A DNA stretch of 29,801 nucleotides, taken from assembly GCA_048498995.1 (NCBI GenBank), contig JBEHWX010000073.1, forward strand, positions 1-29,801. The letters are read 5' to 3'. Origin of the DNA: JBEHWX01 sp048498995. GTDB taxonomy: Bacteria; Bacteroidota; Ignavibacteria; OLB7. A program made the position numbers and the translations under genes. The notes beneath the pieces are model-generated. The model did not search any database. It had not been told where the DNA came from and saw nothing but the letters and a program-made list of their open reading frames with translations. Shown here piece after piece: positions 22,164-29,274 of the stretch; positions within the stretch are counted from its first letter, which is position 1, and each line of letters starts with the position of its first letter.

Positions 22164-22961
22164 TTACTCGTCGTCGTCGTCACCGCCGCCATTCCCCTCG
22201 ATCACGATCACGTCGCCGAAGTCGGCGGCGCCGATGGCGCGCTCGCAGAGCCCCTCGTTGAGGATCAGCTGGGCGAAGTCGCTGTCGTGGAACTCGGCGA
22301 ACGGCGTCTCCTCGATGCGCGAGGTCAGCAGGAACTGCGCCGAGGAGGAAAGCGAGGCGATCAGGTCCTCGTTCTGCAGATCCTCCGGCTCCCAGACCAG
22401 GCGGGCCCAGTAGAAGCGCTCGGCCTCGATCCGCTCCTCCGGATAATCGTAGGCGTAGCAGTCGAGATCCTCGCGATCGAAGATCTCCTCGTGCGGAATG
22501 ATGGTGCTGTCGAGCAGGAAGGTGCCGACCTGATAGAAGGTGGCCTCGACGATCTCGTCCTCGTCGAACTCCTCGACGTCATCATCATCGCTCTCCGGGG
22601 CTTCCTCGGCCGTCTCCTCGTCCCGCTGCTGCTCAAGAACGGTCTCGTAATCGAGCGGCACGATCTCCTCGACATCGTCACCATCCTCGAGGGCCTCGGC
22701 TTCGGCGATGTGGAAATTGAGGAACCACCACCGGCTGATCGTCATGATCAGGTTGCTGTAGTCGTGCGGAGCGGTGATCACCGTCGCGGTGCCGAATCGG
22801 GCCTCCTGCGAGAAGCGCTGCACCAGGCCGCGCATCAGGCCGAAAGCCGCGCGCGCGTACTCCGGGGCCACGAACGCCTCGGCGATACGCTCCAGCGTCT
22901 GCTCGGGATCGCTCAGCTCCGGGAATCGCGTGCGAAGATCTACGTTGTTGTTGCTGCTCAT
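22164..22961 (-). CDS. Highly acidic protein of unknown function
   Basis: This 265-aa cytoplasmic-looking protein has no signal peptide and no membrane segment. Residues about 20-85 form an ordered, moderately hydrophobic domain (ERIAEAFVAPEYARAAFGLMRGLVQRFSQEARFG, ISRWWFLNFHIAEAEAL). Residues about 92-140 are an Asp/Glu-rich linker. Residues about 140-245 are a second ordered part (TFYQVGTFLLDSTIIPHEEIF, FYWARLVWEP, SSAQFLLTSRI), and the tail ends GNGGGDDDDE. I do not recognise a family. The strong negative charge could suit binding to a basic protein or mimicry of DNA, but nothing shows this directly. The start at 22961 fits a leader of about 45 nt from the promoter at 23012-23041; an upstream ATG at 23000 would be almost leaderless. 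A strong terminator follows, so it is monocistronic. Confidence 0.7.
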   Translation of the reverse strand: MSSNNNVDLRTRFPELSDPEQTLERIAEAFVAPEYARAAFGLMRGLVQRFSQEARFGTATVITAPHDYSNLIMTISRWWFLNFHIAEAEALEDGDDVEEIVPLDYETVLEQQRDEETAEEAPESDDDDVEEFDEDEIVEATFYQVGTFLLDSTIIPHEEIFDREDLDCYAYDYPEERIEAERFYWARLVWEPEDLQNEDLIASLSSSAQFLLTSRIEETPFAEFHDSDFAQLILNEGLCERAIGAADFGDVIVIEGNGGGDDDDE

Positions 22962-23011
22962 GCTAGGATCGAGGTTAAAGTTGCTGCCATGCGCTGGCAT
23001 TCTGCACGGCG

Positions 23012-23041
23012 CGAATATACACGAAAGCGCCGGGGCGAAAG
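23012..23041 (-). promoter_or_regulatory. Promoter of the acidic-protein gene
   Basis: On the minus strand, TATATTCG (23012-23019) is followed by CGCC and preceded at 16-20 bp by TTCTTTC. This is the same box and flank as at other sites in the window. Confidence 0.5.
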
Positions 23042-23122
23042 AATCGCGACAAAAAGCATGCAAGCCGTCCGGCTGCCCCACCGCCCGCGCCGGCGCCCGC
23101 GCCAGCGCACGCCGCGCGGCGC

Positions 23123-23158
23123 GATATCACGCCGGGATCCGATATCACGCCGGGATCC
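23123..23158. repeat. 18-bp exact tandem duplication
   Basis: GATATCACGCCGGGATCC is repeated exactly head to tail, 11 bp beyond the stop codon of the glycosylase gene at 23169. Confidence 0.8.
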
Positions 23159-23168
23159 GGTCCGGACA

Positions 23169-23807
23169 TCACTTCCTCACGCTCCCCTCCTCGAAGCTCC
23201 AGAAGAGCAGATCGAGCTCCTGCAGCGAGAGTCCGGCCGAAACGGCCAGGGCGCGGAAGCGGGACTCCAGCTCCAGGTAGACGCGGCGCGTGCCGATCGT
23301 CTTCGGGATCTCCTCGATCGCGCCCGAGCGGAGCATGTGCTTGAGCACGTGGCGGTCGATGATCGCCAGATCGAAGTGCCCGACGTTCCGGAGATAGTGC
23401 GAGGCCTCCTTCCAGCCGAGGCCGTTGACGTTGCCGACCAGCCACTCCCGCTTGGCCGCGGCGTCGAGCGCGGTCGAGACCACCACCTCGACGATCTCCC
23501 GTTCGCGGCGGGCCACCTCCAGAAGCCGCCGCGCCTTCTGATTGTGAAAGCGGATGTAGTGCGCCGGATCGCGCAGCAGCGGCGTGGGGTCCACCTCGGC
23601 GCGGGGAAAGCCGAGCTCGCGGAGCCGGGCCATCACCCGCTCGGCGTGCGCCGCGCGCGACTGCGGCGTCAGCAGGCAGTAGCAGAGCTCCATCAGCAGC
23701 TCCTCGCGCGGCACCGCGCCGAACTCGGCGAGCCGCTCGGCGATGACCGCCGCGTGCCGCCGGTAATGCTCCACGTACTCCTTCGACAACCCGAGACTCT
23801 TCGCCAT
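23169..23807 (-). CDS. N-glycosylase/DNA lyase, Ogg2-type 8-oxoguanine glycosylase
   Basis: This 212-aa helix-hairpin-helix base-excision enzyme is of the Ogg2 group, known chiefly from archaea and thermophilic bacteria. Recognisable parts are ELCYCLLTPQSRA (40-52), YIRFHNQKARRLL (84-96), NVNGLGWKEASHYLRNVGHFDLAIIDRHVL (127-155), and PKTIGTRRVYLELE then ELDLLFWS near the end. K133 in the HhH motif and D151 correspond to the catalytic lysine and aspartate. It should remove 8-oxoguanine and nick the abasic site. The start at 23807 has GGGAG 5 bp upstream; a longer frame starting at 23873 lacks support. It is well preserved and likely active. Confidence 0.9.
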   Translation of the reverse strand: MAKSLGLSKEYVEHYRRHAAVIAERLAEFGAVPREELLMELCYCLLTPQSRAAHAERVMARLRELGFPRAEVDPTPLLRDPAHYIRFHNQKARRLLEVARREREIVEVVVSTALDAAAKREWLVGNVNGLGWKEASHYLRNVGHFDLAIIDRHVLKHMLRSGAIEEIPKTIGTRRVYLELESRFRALAVSAGLSLQELDLLFWSFEEGSVRK

Positions 23808-24076
23808 ACTCTCCCGATGACAGAATTCCTTCACACGCCGGTCGGCATCCGGCCCGATTGCATCATGCTTCACGTCGAATACGAGCCAGGGGACGGGCCG
23901 TGACGCGGGCCACGGCGCGGGCCGGCTCGAAGACGATCACTCCGCCTCATCCATTGCAGCCCCTATCGCGTCCGCTCAACGGCTCGCTCCATGGCGCATG
24001 GCCACTGCTCGTTACCCGACCTGCGACCTTCCCGCGGCGCGTCGGTCTCTGAACCCAAGGCGCGCATCCGCCCCCC

Positions 24077-24146
24077 GCGACCGATCTCGTCGAGCGACCG
24101 ATCTCGTCCGGCTCCCGGGCCATCTCCATCCCGGGCCATCTCCATC
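24077..24146. repeat. 17-bp and 16-bp tandem duplications in a 443-bp divergent gap
   Basis: GCGACCGATCTCGTC repeats with a 17-bp period (24077 and 24094). A 16-bp unit with GGGCCATCTCCATC then repeats at about 24115 and 24131. The gap 23808-24250 between divergent genes has no supported gene and no clear TATATTCG-type promoter. Confidence 0.7.
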
Positions 24147-24250
24147 TCCGACCCGGTCCGGGAGGGAACGTCGCCCACCGCGAATCATGCGCGCTCCATT
24201 CACATCGGAGGCCACGGCACCGGCACCGATCCCACATCCGGAGAAGAGCG

Positions 24251-25411
24251 ATGCGCCTTGCTCTCACGCTGCTTGCGGCTCTCGTCCTGCCGATCCTGCT
24301 TCGGGCCGAGACCGCGTTGCCGACGATCACGAAGGTGGCCGAGCGGCTCTATCTGATGCGCTTCGACAGCACGAGCGGGAAGCCGACCGTTACCAAGAGC
24401 GTCGTGGTCGAGTACGACGATTACGTCGCGCTTCTTGAGATGCCGGTCGCCACGGGGGGCGGAAGCGGACGGCTGAGCGATCATCCCGACGGGGGCGAGG
24501 CCGTGCTCCAGGCACTGGCGGCACGGTTCCCCTCCAAGCCGCTGCGCTACGTGCTGAGCAGCCACTGGCATCCGCACAGCCTCTCATCGATGGCTCCGTT
24601 CATCACCAGGGGCATCACCGTCATCACCACCAGGAAGAACTTCGTTCGCCTGAGCGAGATGGTCGATTCCGCGACGCTGGCGCGCTACGGCGCCAACATC
24701 CGCTTCGTCGAGAACGACAGCATGGCGCTCGATGGCCCCGGCAACTCGATCATCGCCTACCGATTCGATAAGGCGGCATATCCGAACGTCCCGACGGAGG
24801 ACTTTCTCTACTTCTACCTGCCAAAGTACGGCTGTCTCCACTGCTCCTGCATGTTTCAGCGGCTCGGTCCGCTGCGCGGCAAGGAGCTGATCAGCTCGCG
24901 GGTGGAGGATCTGGAACGATTCATCCGGGTCAAGGGGCTCGATCCCCGGTACCTCGTCACCACCGACACGTACTGGGACGATTCCTCCGGCATGGTTCCG
25001 GGGGACACGCTCCGTCGGATGCTGGACCGGGGACTCCGCATGAGCTCGATCGACGATGAGATTCGGAGCATCGACGAGGAGACGCTCCTGCGCAACAGCG
25101 ACAGCATCATCAAGGGGCTGATGAACGACGGCATCCCCGCCAGCTATTTGAATCGCGCGGTCTTCGCGATGGTCGAGCGGAAGAACCTCCGCAAGGCGCT
25201 GGCGCTGGCACGGCTCCAGGCACTGCTGACGCCGGCCGACCCGAATGCGTGGGACACCTTCGGCGAGATCTACTATTTCCTCGGCGAGACGCGACTGGCC
25301 AAGCGATACGAGGCGCAATCCCGCAGAATCGACAAGAGCTTCACCATCGGCGGCGAGGAGGCGTGGAAGAAGGATCTGGAGCAGTACCGGCGGCGCTGGG
25401 AGGAGCACTGA
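24251..25411 (+). CDS. Exported MBL-fold protein with eroded metal site
   Basis: This 386-aa protein has a signal peptide (LALTLLAALVLPILLRA, then ETA). The fold resembles exported metallo-beta-lactamase hydrolases: RLYLMRFDS, VVVEYDDYVALLEMPV, YVLSSHWHPHSLSSMAPFITRGITVITT, and a later FLYFYLPKYGCLHCSCMF. The HxHxDH motif reads HWHPHS, so the Asp and last His are replaced. The later His position reads PNVP, and the usual GD of the second metal site reads CS. Hydrolysis by the normal two-zinc mechanism is therefore doubtful. Residues about 315-360 look like one TPR-type helical pair (ALALARLQALLTPADPNAWDTFGEIYYFLG). GGAG lies 8 bp before ATG. It is followed 100 bp later by a GH88/105 gene. A ligand-binding or structural role is possible. 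Confidence 0.65.
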   Translation: MRLALTLLAALVLPILLRAETALPTITKVAERLYLMRFDSTSGKPTVTKSVVVEYDDYVALLEMPVATGGGSGRLSDHPDGGEAVLQALAARFPSKPLRYVLSSHWHPHSLSSMAPFITRGITVITTRKNFVRLSEMVDSATLARYGANIRFVENDSMALDGPGNSIIAYRFDKAAYPNVPTEDFLYFYLPKYGCLHCSCMFQRLGPLRGKELISSRVEDLERFIRVKGLDPRYLVTTDTYWDDSSGMVPGDTLRRMLDRGLRMSSIDDEIRSIDEETLLRNSDSIIKGLMNDGIPASYLNRAVFAMVERKNLRKALALARLQALLTPADPNAWDTFGEIYYFLGETRLAKRYEAQSRRIDKSFTIGGEEAWKKDLEQYRRRWEEH

Positions 25412-25500
25412 GGCATTGGGGAAACGCCGAGGCGCGGTGGTGTCTCTCGCGGCGCGCGTTTCCGCAACGGCGCTCGTTCACGGGGGGCCGTGCTCCGGCG

Positions 25501-25508
25501 TATCTTTG
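25501..25508 (+). promoter_or_regulatory. -7 box directly in front of the GH88/105 start (near-leaderless)
   Basis: TATCTTTG matches the Bacteroidota TAnnTTTG box exactly, with GTTC about 21 bp upstream. It ends 5 bp before the ATG at 25514, so transcription would start at or next to the start codon. Confidence 0.45.
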
Positions 25509-25513
25509 CGGCC

Positions 25514-26572
25514 ATGGCGAAACGCACACCTCATCCGACGGCGACGATCGACCGCATCGCGGCCTCATGGTGCCGGCGCAACCGGCCCGAATCGATGAAC
25601 ACCGACTGGGGGCAGTCGCTGCTGGCCTACGGGCTGCTGGCGGCCGAGCGGACCACCGGCAACGCCGAGGCCAGGGAGTATCTGCGCCGATGGCTCACCT
25701 ATCATCTGAGCTCCGGCGTGCAGGTCAACTACTTCGTCGGCTCCTGGAGCTTCGGCCTTCTCTACCCGGAGGTGGCCGAGAGCTTCCCCGACCTGCGGCA
25801 CGCGCTGGCGACGACGGCCGAGCGGATCTACGAGCTCATTCTCCACACGGCGATCAGGAACGGCGACGGGGTGATCCTCCACAACGTGGACCTGCCGCAC
25901 GTGTACGTGGACACCATCTACTACACCGCGCCGGTGCTGGCCAAGCTCGGCGCCATGCTCGGCAGAAACGACTGGCGCAAGGACGCGCTCGCCCAGCTCC
26001 GGAGCCATCTCCGCATCCTGCGCGACCCCGCCTCGGGGCTGTCGATCCACTGCCAGGAGAATCTGTCCGGCCGCCGCTCCGAGGGGGCCTGGGCACGCGG
26101 CAACGGCTGGGTGGCGATGACCTGCGCCGAGCTGCTTCCCCACCTCCGCCGCGACTCGGCCGAGTGGCGCGAGGTGGCCGCCATCCTCGTCGATCTCGTC
26201 GGCAGGCTCCTGCCGCTTCAGACCCGGACCGGACTCTGGAGAACGATCGTCGACGACAGGCGCGCCTACGAGGAGAGCTCCGGCACCGCGATGTTCCTCT
26301 TCGCGATGCTCCGCGGCCGCTCCCTCGGCGTGCTCGGCCCGGAGGTCGACGAGCCGATCGATCGCGCCGCGCGCGGCCTGCTCCGCCTGGTCGATGACGA
26401 GGGACGCTTCCTCGGCTGCTCGGAAGGGACGTGGCCGGGCACGCTCGAATACTACAAGGGGCTTTCCCGCGGCGAGTGGTGGTGGGGAACCGGCGCCTAT
26501 CTGCTGGCACTCCGGGAGCTGGCCCTGCGAGACCTCGCCCTGCGCGACCTCGCCGCTCCCGGCGAGGCATAG
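25514..26572 (+). CDS. Glycoside hydrolase family 88/105 (unsaturated glucuronyl / rhamnogalacturonyl hydrolase)
   Basis: This 352-aa (alpha/alpha)6-barrel protein of the YteR/GH105-GH88 superfamily shows DWGQSLLAYGLL (31-42), VDTIYYTAPVLAKLG (132-146, with D133 a candidate catalytic Asp), WARGNGWVAMTCAELL (193-208), LWRTIVDD and EESSGTAMFLFAMLRG (253-268), and EWWWGTGAYLLALREL near the end. These enzymes remove the unsaturated uronic acid left by polysaccharide lyases (pectin or glycosaminoglycan type) from short oligosaccharides. There is no signal peptide, so it should act in the cytoplasm on imported sugars; no lyase or importer is in this window. The GTG upstream at 25490 is an alternative start, but it would lie inside the promoter. 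The C-terminus carries three LALRE/D repeats. Confidence 0.85.
   Translation: MAKRTPHPTATIDRIAASWCRRNRPESMNTDWGQSLLAYGLLAAERTTGNAEAREYLRRWLTYHLSSGVQVNYFVGSWSFGLLYPEVAESFPDLRHALATTAERIYELILHTAIRNGDGVILHNVDLPHVYVDTIYYTAPVLAKLGAMLGRNDWRKDALAQLRSHLRILRDPASGLSIHCQENLSGRRSEGAWARGNGWVAMTCAELLPHLRRDSAEWREVAAILVDLVGRLLPLQTRTGLWRTIVDDRRAYEESSGTAMFLFAMLRGRSLGVLGPEVDEPIDRAARGLLRLVDDEGRFLGCSEGTWPGTLEYYKGLSRGEWWWGTGAYLLALRELALRDLALRDLAAPGEA
26504..26548 (+). repeat. 15-bp coding repeat, three copies, near the GH88/105 C-terminus
   Basis: Three in-frame 15-bp units (26504, 26519, 26534) encode LALRE, LALRD, LALRD, starting about 70 bp before the stop codon. They extend the terminal helix and are probably a lineage-specific addition. 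Confidence 0.75.
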
Positions 26573-26603
26573 CTCCCACGCCCTTCAACGACACGACACG
26601 GGA

Positions 26604-26611
26604 TATATCCG
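26604..26611 (+). promoter_or_regulatory. -7 box directly in front of the 26616 start (near-leaderless)
   Basis: TATATCCG, with TTC 17 bp upstream (26584-26586), lies in the 43-bp gap after the GH88/105 gene and ends 4 bp before the ATG at 26616. Confidence 0.4.
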
Positions 26612-26615
26612 ACGC

Positions 26616-27230
26616 ATGATTCTCTATCGCCCCGTCGGCATCAACGAGCTTGCCCTGATCCACGACGCCGGCCTGCGTGGCTATCCGCCGCGACTGCCGG
26701 ATCAGCCGATCTTCTACCCGGTGCTCAACCGCGGCTATGCCGAGCAGATCGCCCGCGACTGGAACAGCCGCCACGGCGACATGTGCGGCTACGTTACCCG
26801 GTTCCGGGTGGATGATGCCTACGTCGCCCGCTTCGAGCCACGGGTGGTCGGGCGCCGCGAGCACGAGGAGCTCTGGGTGCCGGCCGAGGAGCTGGAGGAG
26901 TTCAACGGCCATATCGCGCCGCCGATCGAGACGATCGACGGGTTCTTCGGCGCCGGCTTCCGGGGGATCGTTCCGGCCGAGGGGCTTCTGGCCGGGCTCG
27001 ACGCCACCGGTCAGTTCGGGACGCTTGCCGGACTCCTTCGCGATGGCCGCGACGCGCTCGGCCGCGCGGTGGCCTCCGAGGGGCGGACGATATTCCCGCA
27101 CATTCTTTTCTGGGAGAGCGTCGATCCATCGGAGGTGGGGATCGCGCCGGATGAGCGGGATCGTCTGGTCGCCGCCATCCGGGAGCTCTGGCCGCATCAG
27201 GACCGGCTGCCGCGGCGCGAGGCGGCATAG
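26616..27230 (+). CDS. Conserved protein of unknown function, often labelled 'ADP-ribosylation/crystallin J1'
   Basis: This 204-aa cytoplasmic protein matches from memory a widespread bacterial family beginning MILYRPVG..EL.LI...G.R..PPRLP.QPIFYPVLN, followed by YA.QIARDWN (about 43-51), GYVTRFRVDDAYVARFEPRVVG (57-78), HEELWVPAEELEEFN (82-96) and a GFFGAGFRG segment. Database entries frequently carry the name ADP-ribosylation/crystallin J1, but I see no ADP-ribosylglycohydrolase signature, so that name should not be read as function. The first 94 residues are the conserved part. The C-terminal third (GLLRDGRDALGRAVASEGRTIFPHILFWESV) may be an additional module. The start at 26616 fits the family; a much longer upstream frame overlaps the GH88/105 gene. 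Confidence 0.7.
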   Translation: MILYRPVGINELALIHDAGLRGYPPRLPDQPIFYPVLNRGYAEQIARDWNSRHGDMCGYVTRFRVDDAYVARFEPRVVGRREHEELWVPAEELEEFNGHIAPPIETIDGFFGAGFRGIVPAEGLLAGLDATGQFGTLAGLLRDGRDALGRAVASEGRTIFPHILFWESVDPSEVGIAPDERDRLVAAIRELWPHQDRLPRREAA

Positions 27231-27251
27231 CGTCGTCCGATATGGCGCGGG

Positions 27252-27266
27252 CCGATGTAACATCGG
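27252..27266. promoter_or_regulatory. Perfect 15-bp palindrome, candidate operator of the sigma-factor operon
   Basis: CCGATGTAACATCGG has 7-bp arms around one central base. It lies 27 bp upstream of a -7-like box (27293-27300) in the 240-bp gap before the ECF sigma gene. Symmetry and position suggest binding by a dimeric regulator. Confidence 0.4.
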
Positions 27267-27292
27267 CGACGCGTTCCGTGTTCTCCAGAGAG

Positions 27293-27300
27293 TATATCCG
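27293..27300 (+). promoter_or_regulatory. Candidate -7 box of the sigma-factor operon
   Basis: TATATCCG is identical to the box at 26604-26611. TTCC elements lie 13-17 bp upstream. It would give a leader of about 165 nt, within which a CCCCC-GTCGA-GGGGG hairpin (27321-27335) lies. Confidence 0.35.
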
Positions 27301-27403
27301 TCAGGCTCACCACATCGTCTCCCCCGTCGAGGGGGTGGCCGCGTCTCACTCCGAGGATTCTCCCAGGCTCGATCGGCTCCGCTAACCTTTGGCCGATACG
27401 ATC

Positions 27404-27456
27404 CGTTGTTTCCATGTCGGTGGCCGCAAACGTGCCCCGGTAGCGTGGAAACAGCG
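27404..27456. promoter_or_regulatory. Inverted repeat around TTTCCA / TGGAAA upstream of the sigma factor
   Basis: CGTTGTTTCCA (27404-27414) and TGGAAACAGCG (27446-27456) are complementary at 10 of 11 positions, separated by 31 bp, and end 14 bp before the start codon. It could be a paired regulator site or a leader stem masking translation initiation. Confidence 0.4.
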
Positions 27457-27470
27457 ATAACCTTCGTATC

Positions 27471-28064
27471 ATGGAGCTCTCGTTGTTGGGTACAGAGCGG
27501 ACACTGATCGACTTGATCTTCAAGAAGAAACAGAGCGCGGCCTCGTCGGATGATGAGCTTATACGTCGAGTTGCCGGTGGTGATAAGCAGGCGTTCATGA
27601 TCCTGTACGAACGCTACAGGGAGCGTCTGTTTACGTACTGCTGCCGGATGCTCGGCGACCGCGACACGGCCAAGGATGCTCTACAGGACTCCTTCGTGAA
27701 GGCGTTCCAGAACGCATCGATGTATAGGGAAGGGACGAATGTATCGGCCTGGCTGTTCCGGCTGACGCGCAACGTCTGCATCGACATGCTCCGCGCCCGT
27801 CGCGAGCACGAATCGATCGACGACGTGCAGCCCGTCGAGCGGGAACAGACGCCGGATGTGAAACTGCAGGAAGCGCTGACGGATGAAATCGAGCGGCTGC
27901 CGGAGATCTACCGCGAAGCGGTGGTGCTCCGGGACGTCCAGGGACACTCCTATCAGGAGATCGCGGAGATCACCGGCACGGCCATCTCCACGGTGAAGTT
28001 CCGAATCTTCAAGGCACGCGACATCCTCCGTCAACGCCTCACTGTCTACCTGAGCGACTTATGA
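27471..28064 (+). CDS. RNA polymerase ECF sigma factor (sigma-70 family)
   Basis: This 197-aa protein has region 2 at about 28-105 (ELIRRVAGGDKQAFMILYERYRERLFTYCCRML, DALQDSFVKAF, NVSAWLFRLTRNVCIDMLRARR) and region 4 at about 138-190 (LPEIYREAVVLRDVQGHSYQEIAEITGTAISTVKFRIFKARDILRQRL). Region 3 is absent, as in all ECF sigmas. It redirects RNA polymerase to a stress or envelope regulon. Residues 1-25 are an N-terminal extension (TLIDLIFKKK). Its stop overlaps the next gene's ATG by 4 bp (ATGA), the usual coupling of a sigma factor with its anti-sigma. The upstream palindromes may be regulatory. Confidence 0.93.
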   Translation: MELSLLGTERTLIDLIFKKKQSAASSDDELIRRVAGGDKQAFMILYERYRERLFTYCCRMLGDRDTAKDALQDSFVKAFQNASMYREGTNVSAWLFRLTRNVCIDMLRARREHESIDDVQPVEREQTPDVKLQEALTDEIERLPEIYREAVVLRDVQGHSYQEIAEITGTAISTVKFRIFKARDILRQRLTVYLSDL

Positions 28065-28678
28065 AAGAGGAACTGTTTCATATGCTCGACGGCGATCTGC
28101 CCGACGAAGGAGTGGCGGAACTTCTGCACCGCCTCTCGGTCGACCCGGAGAAGCGCTCCCTCTTTCTCCAACAGGTGAGGCTCCAGCACGCGCTGGCCCA
28201 CAACGGCGGAGAGGAGAGCATGACAACGATCGAGGCGACGGAGATGCGCGATCGGATCGCCTCGGCGATCGGCGCCGGCGGGGCCTCGACGCCCCGCGGT
28301 CGATTTCGACCTCGCGTTCTGGGAACGCTGGCTCTCGGACTGATCGTCGGCGCCGGACTCGGCGTGGTGGCCGATCGACTGACCACCCCGGCGCCCCCGC
28401 CGGAGGTCCGCCAGCAGATGCCGGCCCCGGTCAACATGGCCCCGCCGGCCGCGGCCCGCCCCGCCCCGATCGACTCCGCGATCGCGCTCGACACGTCGGC
28501 GACCCGCCTGAGCGCCACCGACTCGCTGGCCAAGGCCTCCACGGGCACGGCCAAGAGCGGTCGGAAGGCAGCGGTCCGCAAGGCCCGGAAGCAGAGTTAC
28601 GGCGACGATCTCACCGGCGCGCGCGAGGCGCGGGAGATCATGAAGAAGAAGCGGACTCACCGGTCGACTCCCGACTGA
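28061..28678 (+). CDS. Probable membrane-anchored anti-sigma factor
   Basis: This 205-aa protein's N-terminal cytoplasmic part (1-85) begins MKEELFHMLDGDLPDEGVAELL and continues LSVDPEKRSLFLQQVRLQHAL, a layout like anti-sigma N-terminal helices; no HxxxCxxC zinc motif is present. One transmembrane segment lies at about 86-105 (RVLGTLALGLIVGAGLGVV). The periplasmic part is a Pro/Ala-rich linker (108-140) and a low-complexity tail with many Lys/Arg (165-205), with no recognisable sensory domain. Identification rests mainly on the 4-bp overlap with the ECF sigma gene and the N-in single-pass topology. The basic periplasmic tail might contact the negatively charged cell wall or LPS, which is speculation. 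A strong terminator follows. Confidence 0.72.
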   Translation: MKEELFHMLDGDLPDEGVAELLHRLSVDPEKRSLFLQQVRLQHALAHNGGEESMTTIEATEMRDRIASAIGAGGASTPRGRFRPRVLGTLALGLIVGAGLGVVADRLTTPAPPPEVRQQMPAPVNMAPPAAARPAPIDSAIALDTSATRLSATDSLAKASTGTAKSGRKAAVRKARKQSYGDDLTGAREAREIMKKKRTHRSTPD

Positions 28679-28765
28679 TGCCGCGCGCGAGCCCGGCCTG
28701 GTTGCCCGGCTCGCCGGAGTTTCGCTGCAGGATCCTTTTCTGCCCCCTCCCTCGTTCTGCAGCAG

Positions 28766-28810
28766 AGCCCGAATATCACCCTCGCGGTGGTATTCGGGCT
28801 TCTTGTTTTG
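28766..28810 (+). terminator. Intrinsic terminator of the sigma/anti-sigma operon
   Basis: A 15-bp stem with one wobble pair (AGCCCGAATATCACC, 28766-28780, with 28786-28800) and 5-nt loop are followed by TCTTGTTTTG. It lies 88 bp after the stop codon at 28678. Confidence 0.92.
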
Positions 28811-28924
28811 TCCATCCCCGATCGTGAAGTAACGTGTCGGAATCCGCGTCGTTTATGGAACGCGATGCGTCCCTGACGGTCGTGTCGTATGTTGTCCGTC
28901 GATTTCGGAGGTCGCGAGCGCCCC

Positions 28925-29274
28925 ATGATCGACACTAGCGGCCACGGGAACCGTCCACGCGTCATGGTTCCGCATTCGGCATTCATCATTCTCAGCCGAT
29001 GTGTTCTGCGGGGGCATTCCATCGAACGTCTCGACGGCGCGTTGTCATGATCGACAATGGCGACACGGGGACCGTCCACGCGTCATGGTTCGGCCTTCGT
29101 CATTCATCATTCTCAATTCTCTTCAAATGGCTTCGATGGAGGCATTCCATCGAACGTCTCGACGGCGCGTTGTCATGATCGACAACGGCTGGCACGGGAC
29201 CATCCACGCGTCATGGTTCGGCCTTCGTCATTCATCATTCTCAATTCTCAATTCTCTTCAGATGGCTTCGATAC
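28925..29274 (+). repeat. Three 122-128 bp tandem units leading into arfB
   Basis: Units start with ATGATCGAC at 28925, 29047 and 29175. They share GTCCACGCGTCATGGTTC, ATTCATCATTCTCA and GGCATTCCATCGAACGTCTC blocks. Units 2 and 3 both contain ATGGCTTCGAT; in unit 3 this is the arfB start. Unit 3 also has an extra CAATTCT microrepeat. No independent gene is supported between 28811 and 29261. Confidence 0.85.

Noticed and set aside
22287..23903. A 538-codon plus-strand open frame
   Set aside because: It runs antisense through two supported minus-strand genes and their promoter; no motif supports it.
27447..27470. ECF-type promoter GGAAAC ... CGTATC directly before the sigma-factor start
   Set aside because: The spacing between the two elements is only 12 bp, too short for ECF promoters (about 16-17), and the second element abuts the start codon.
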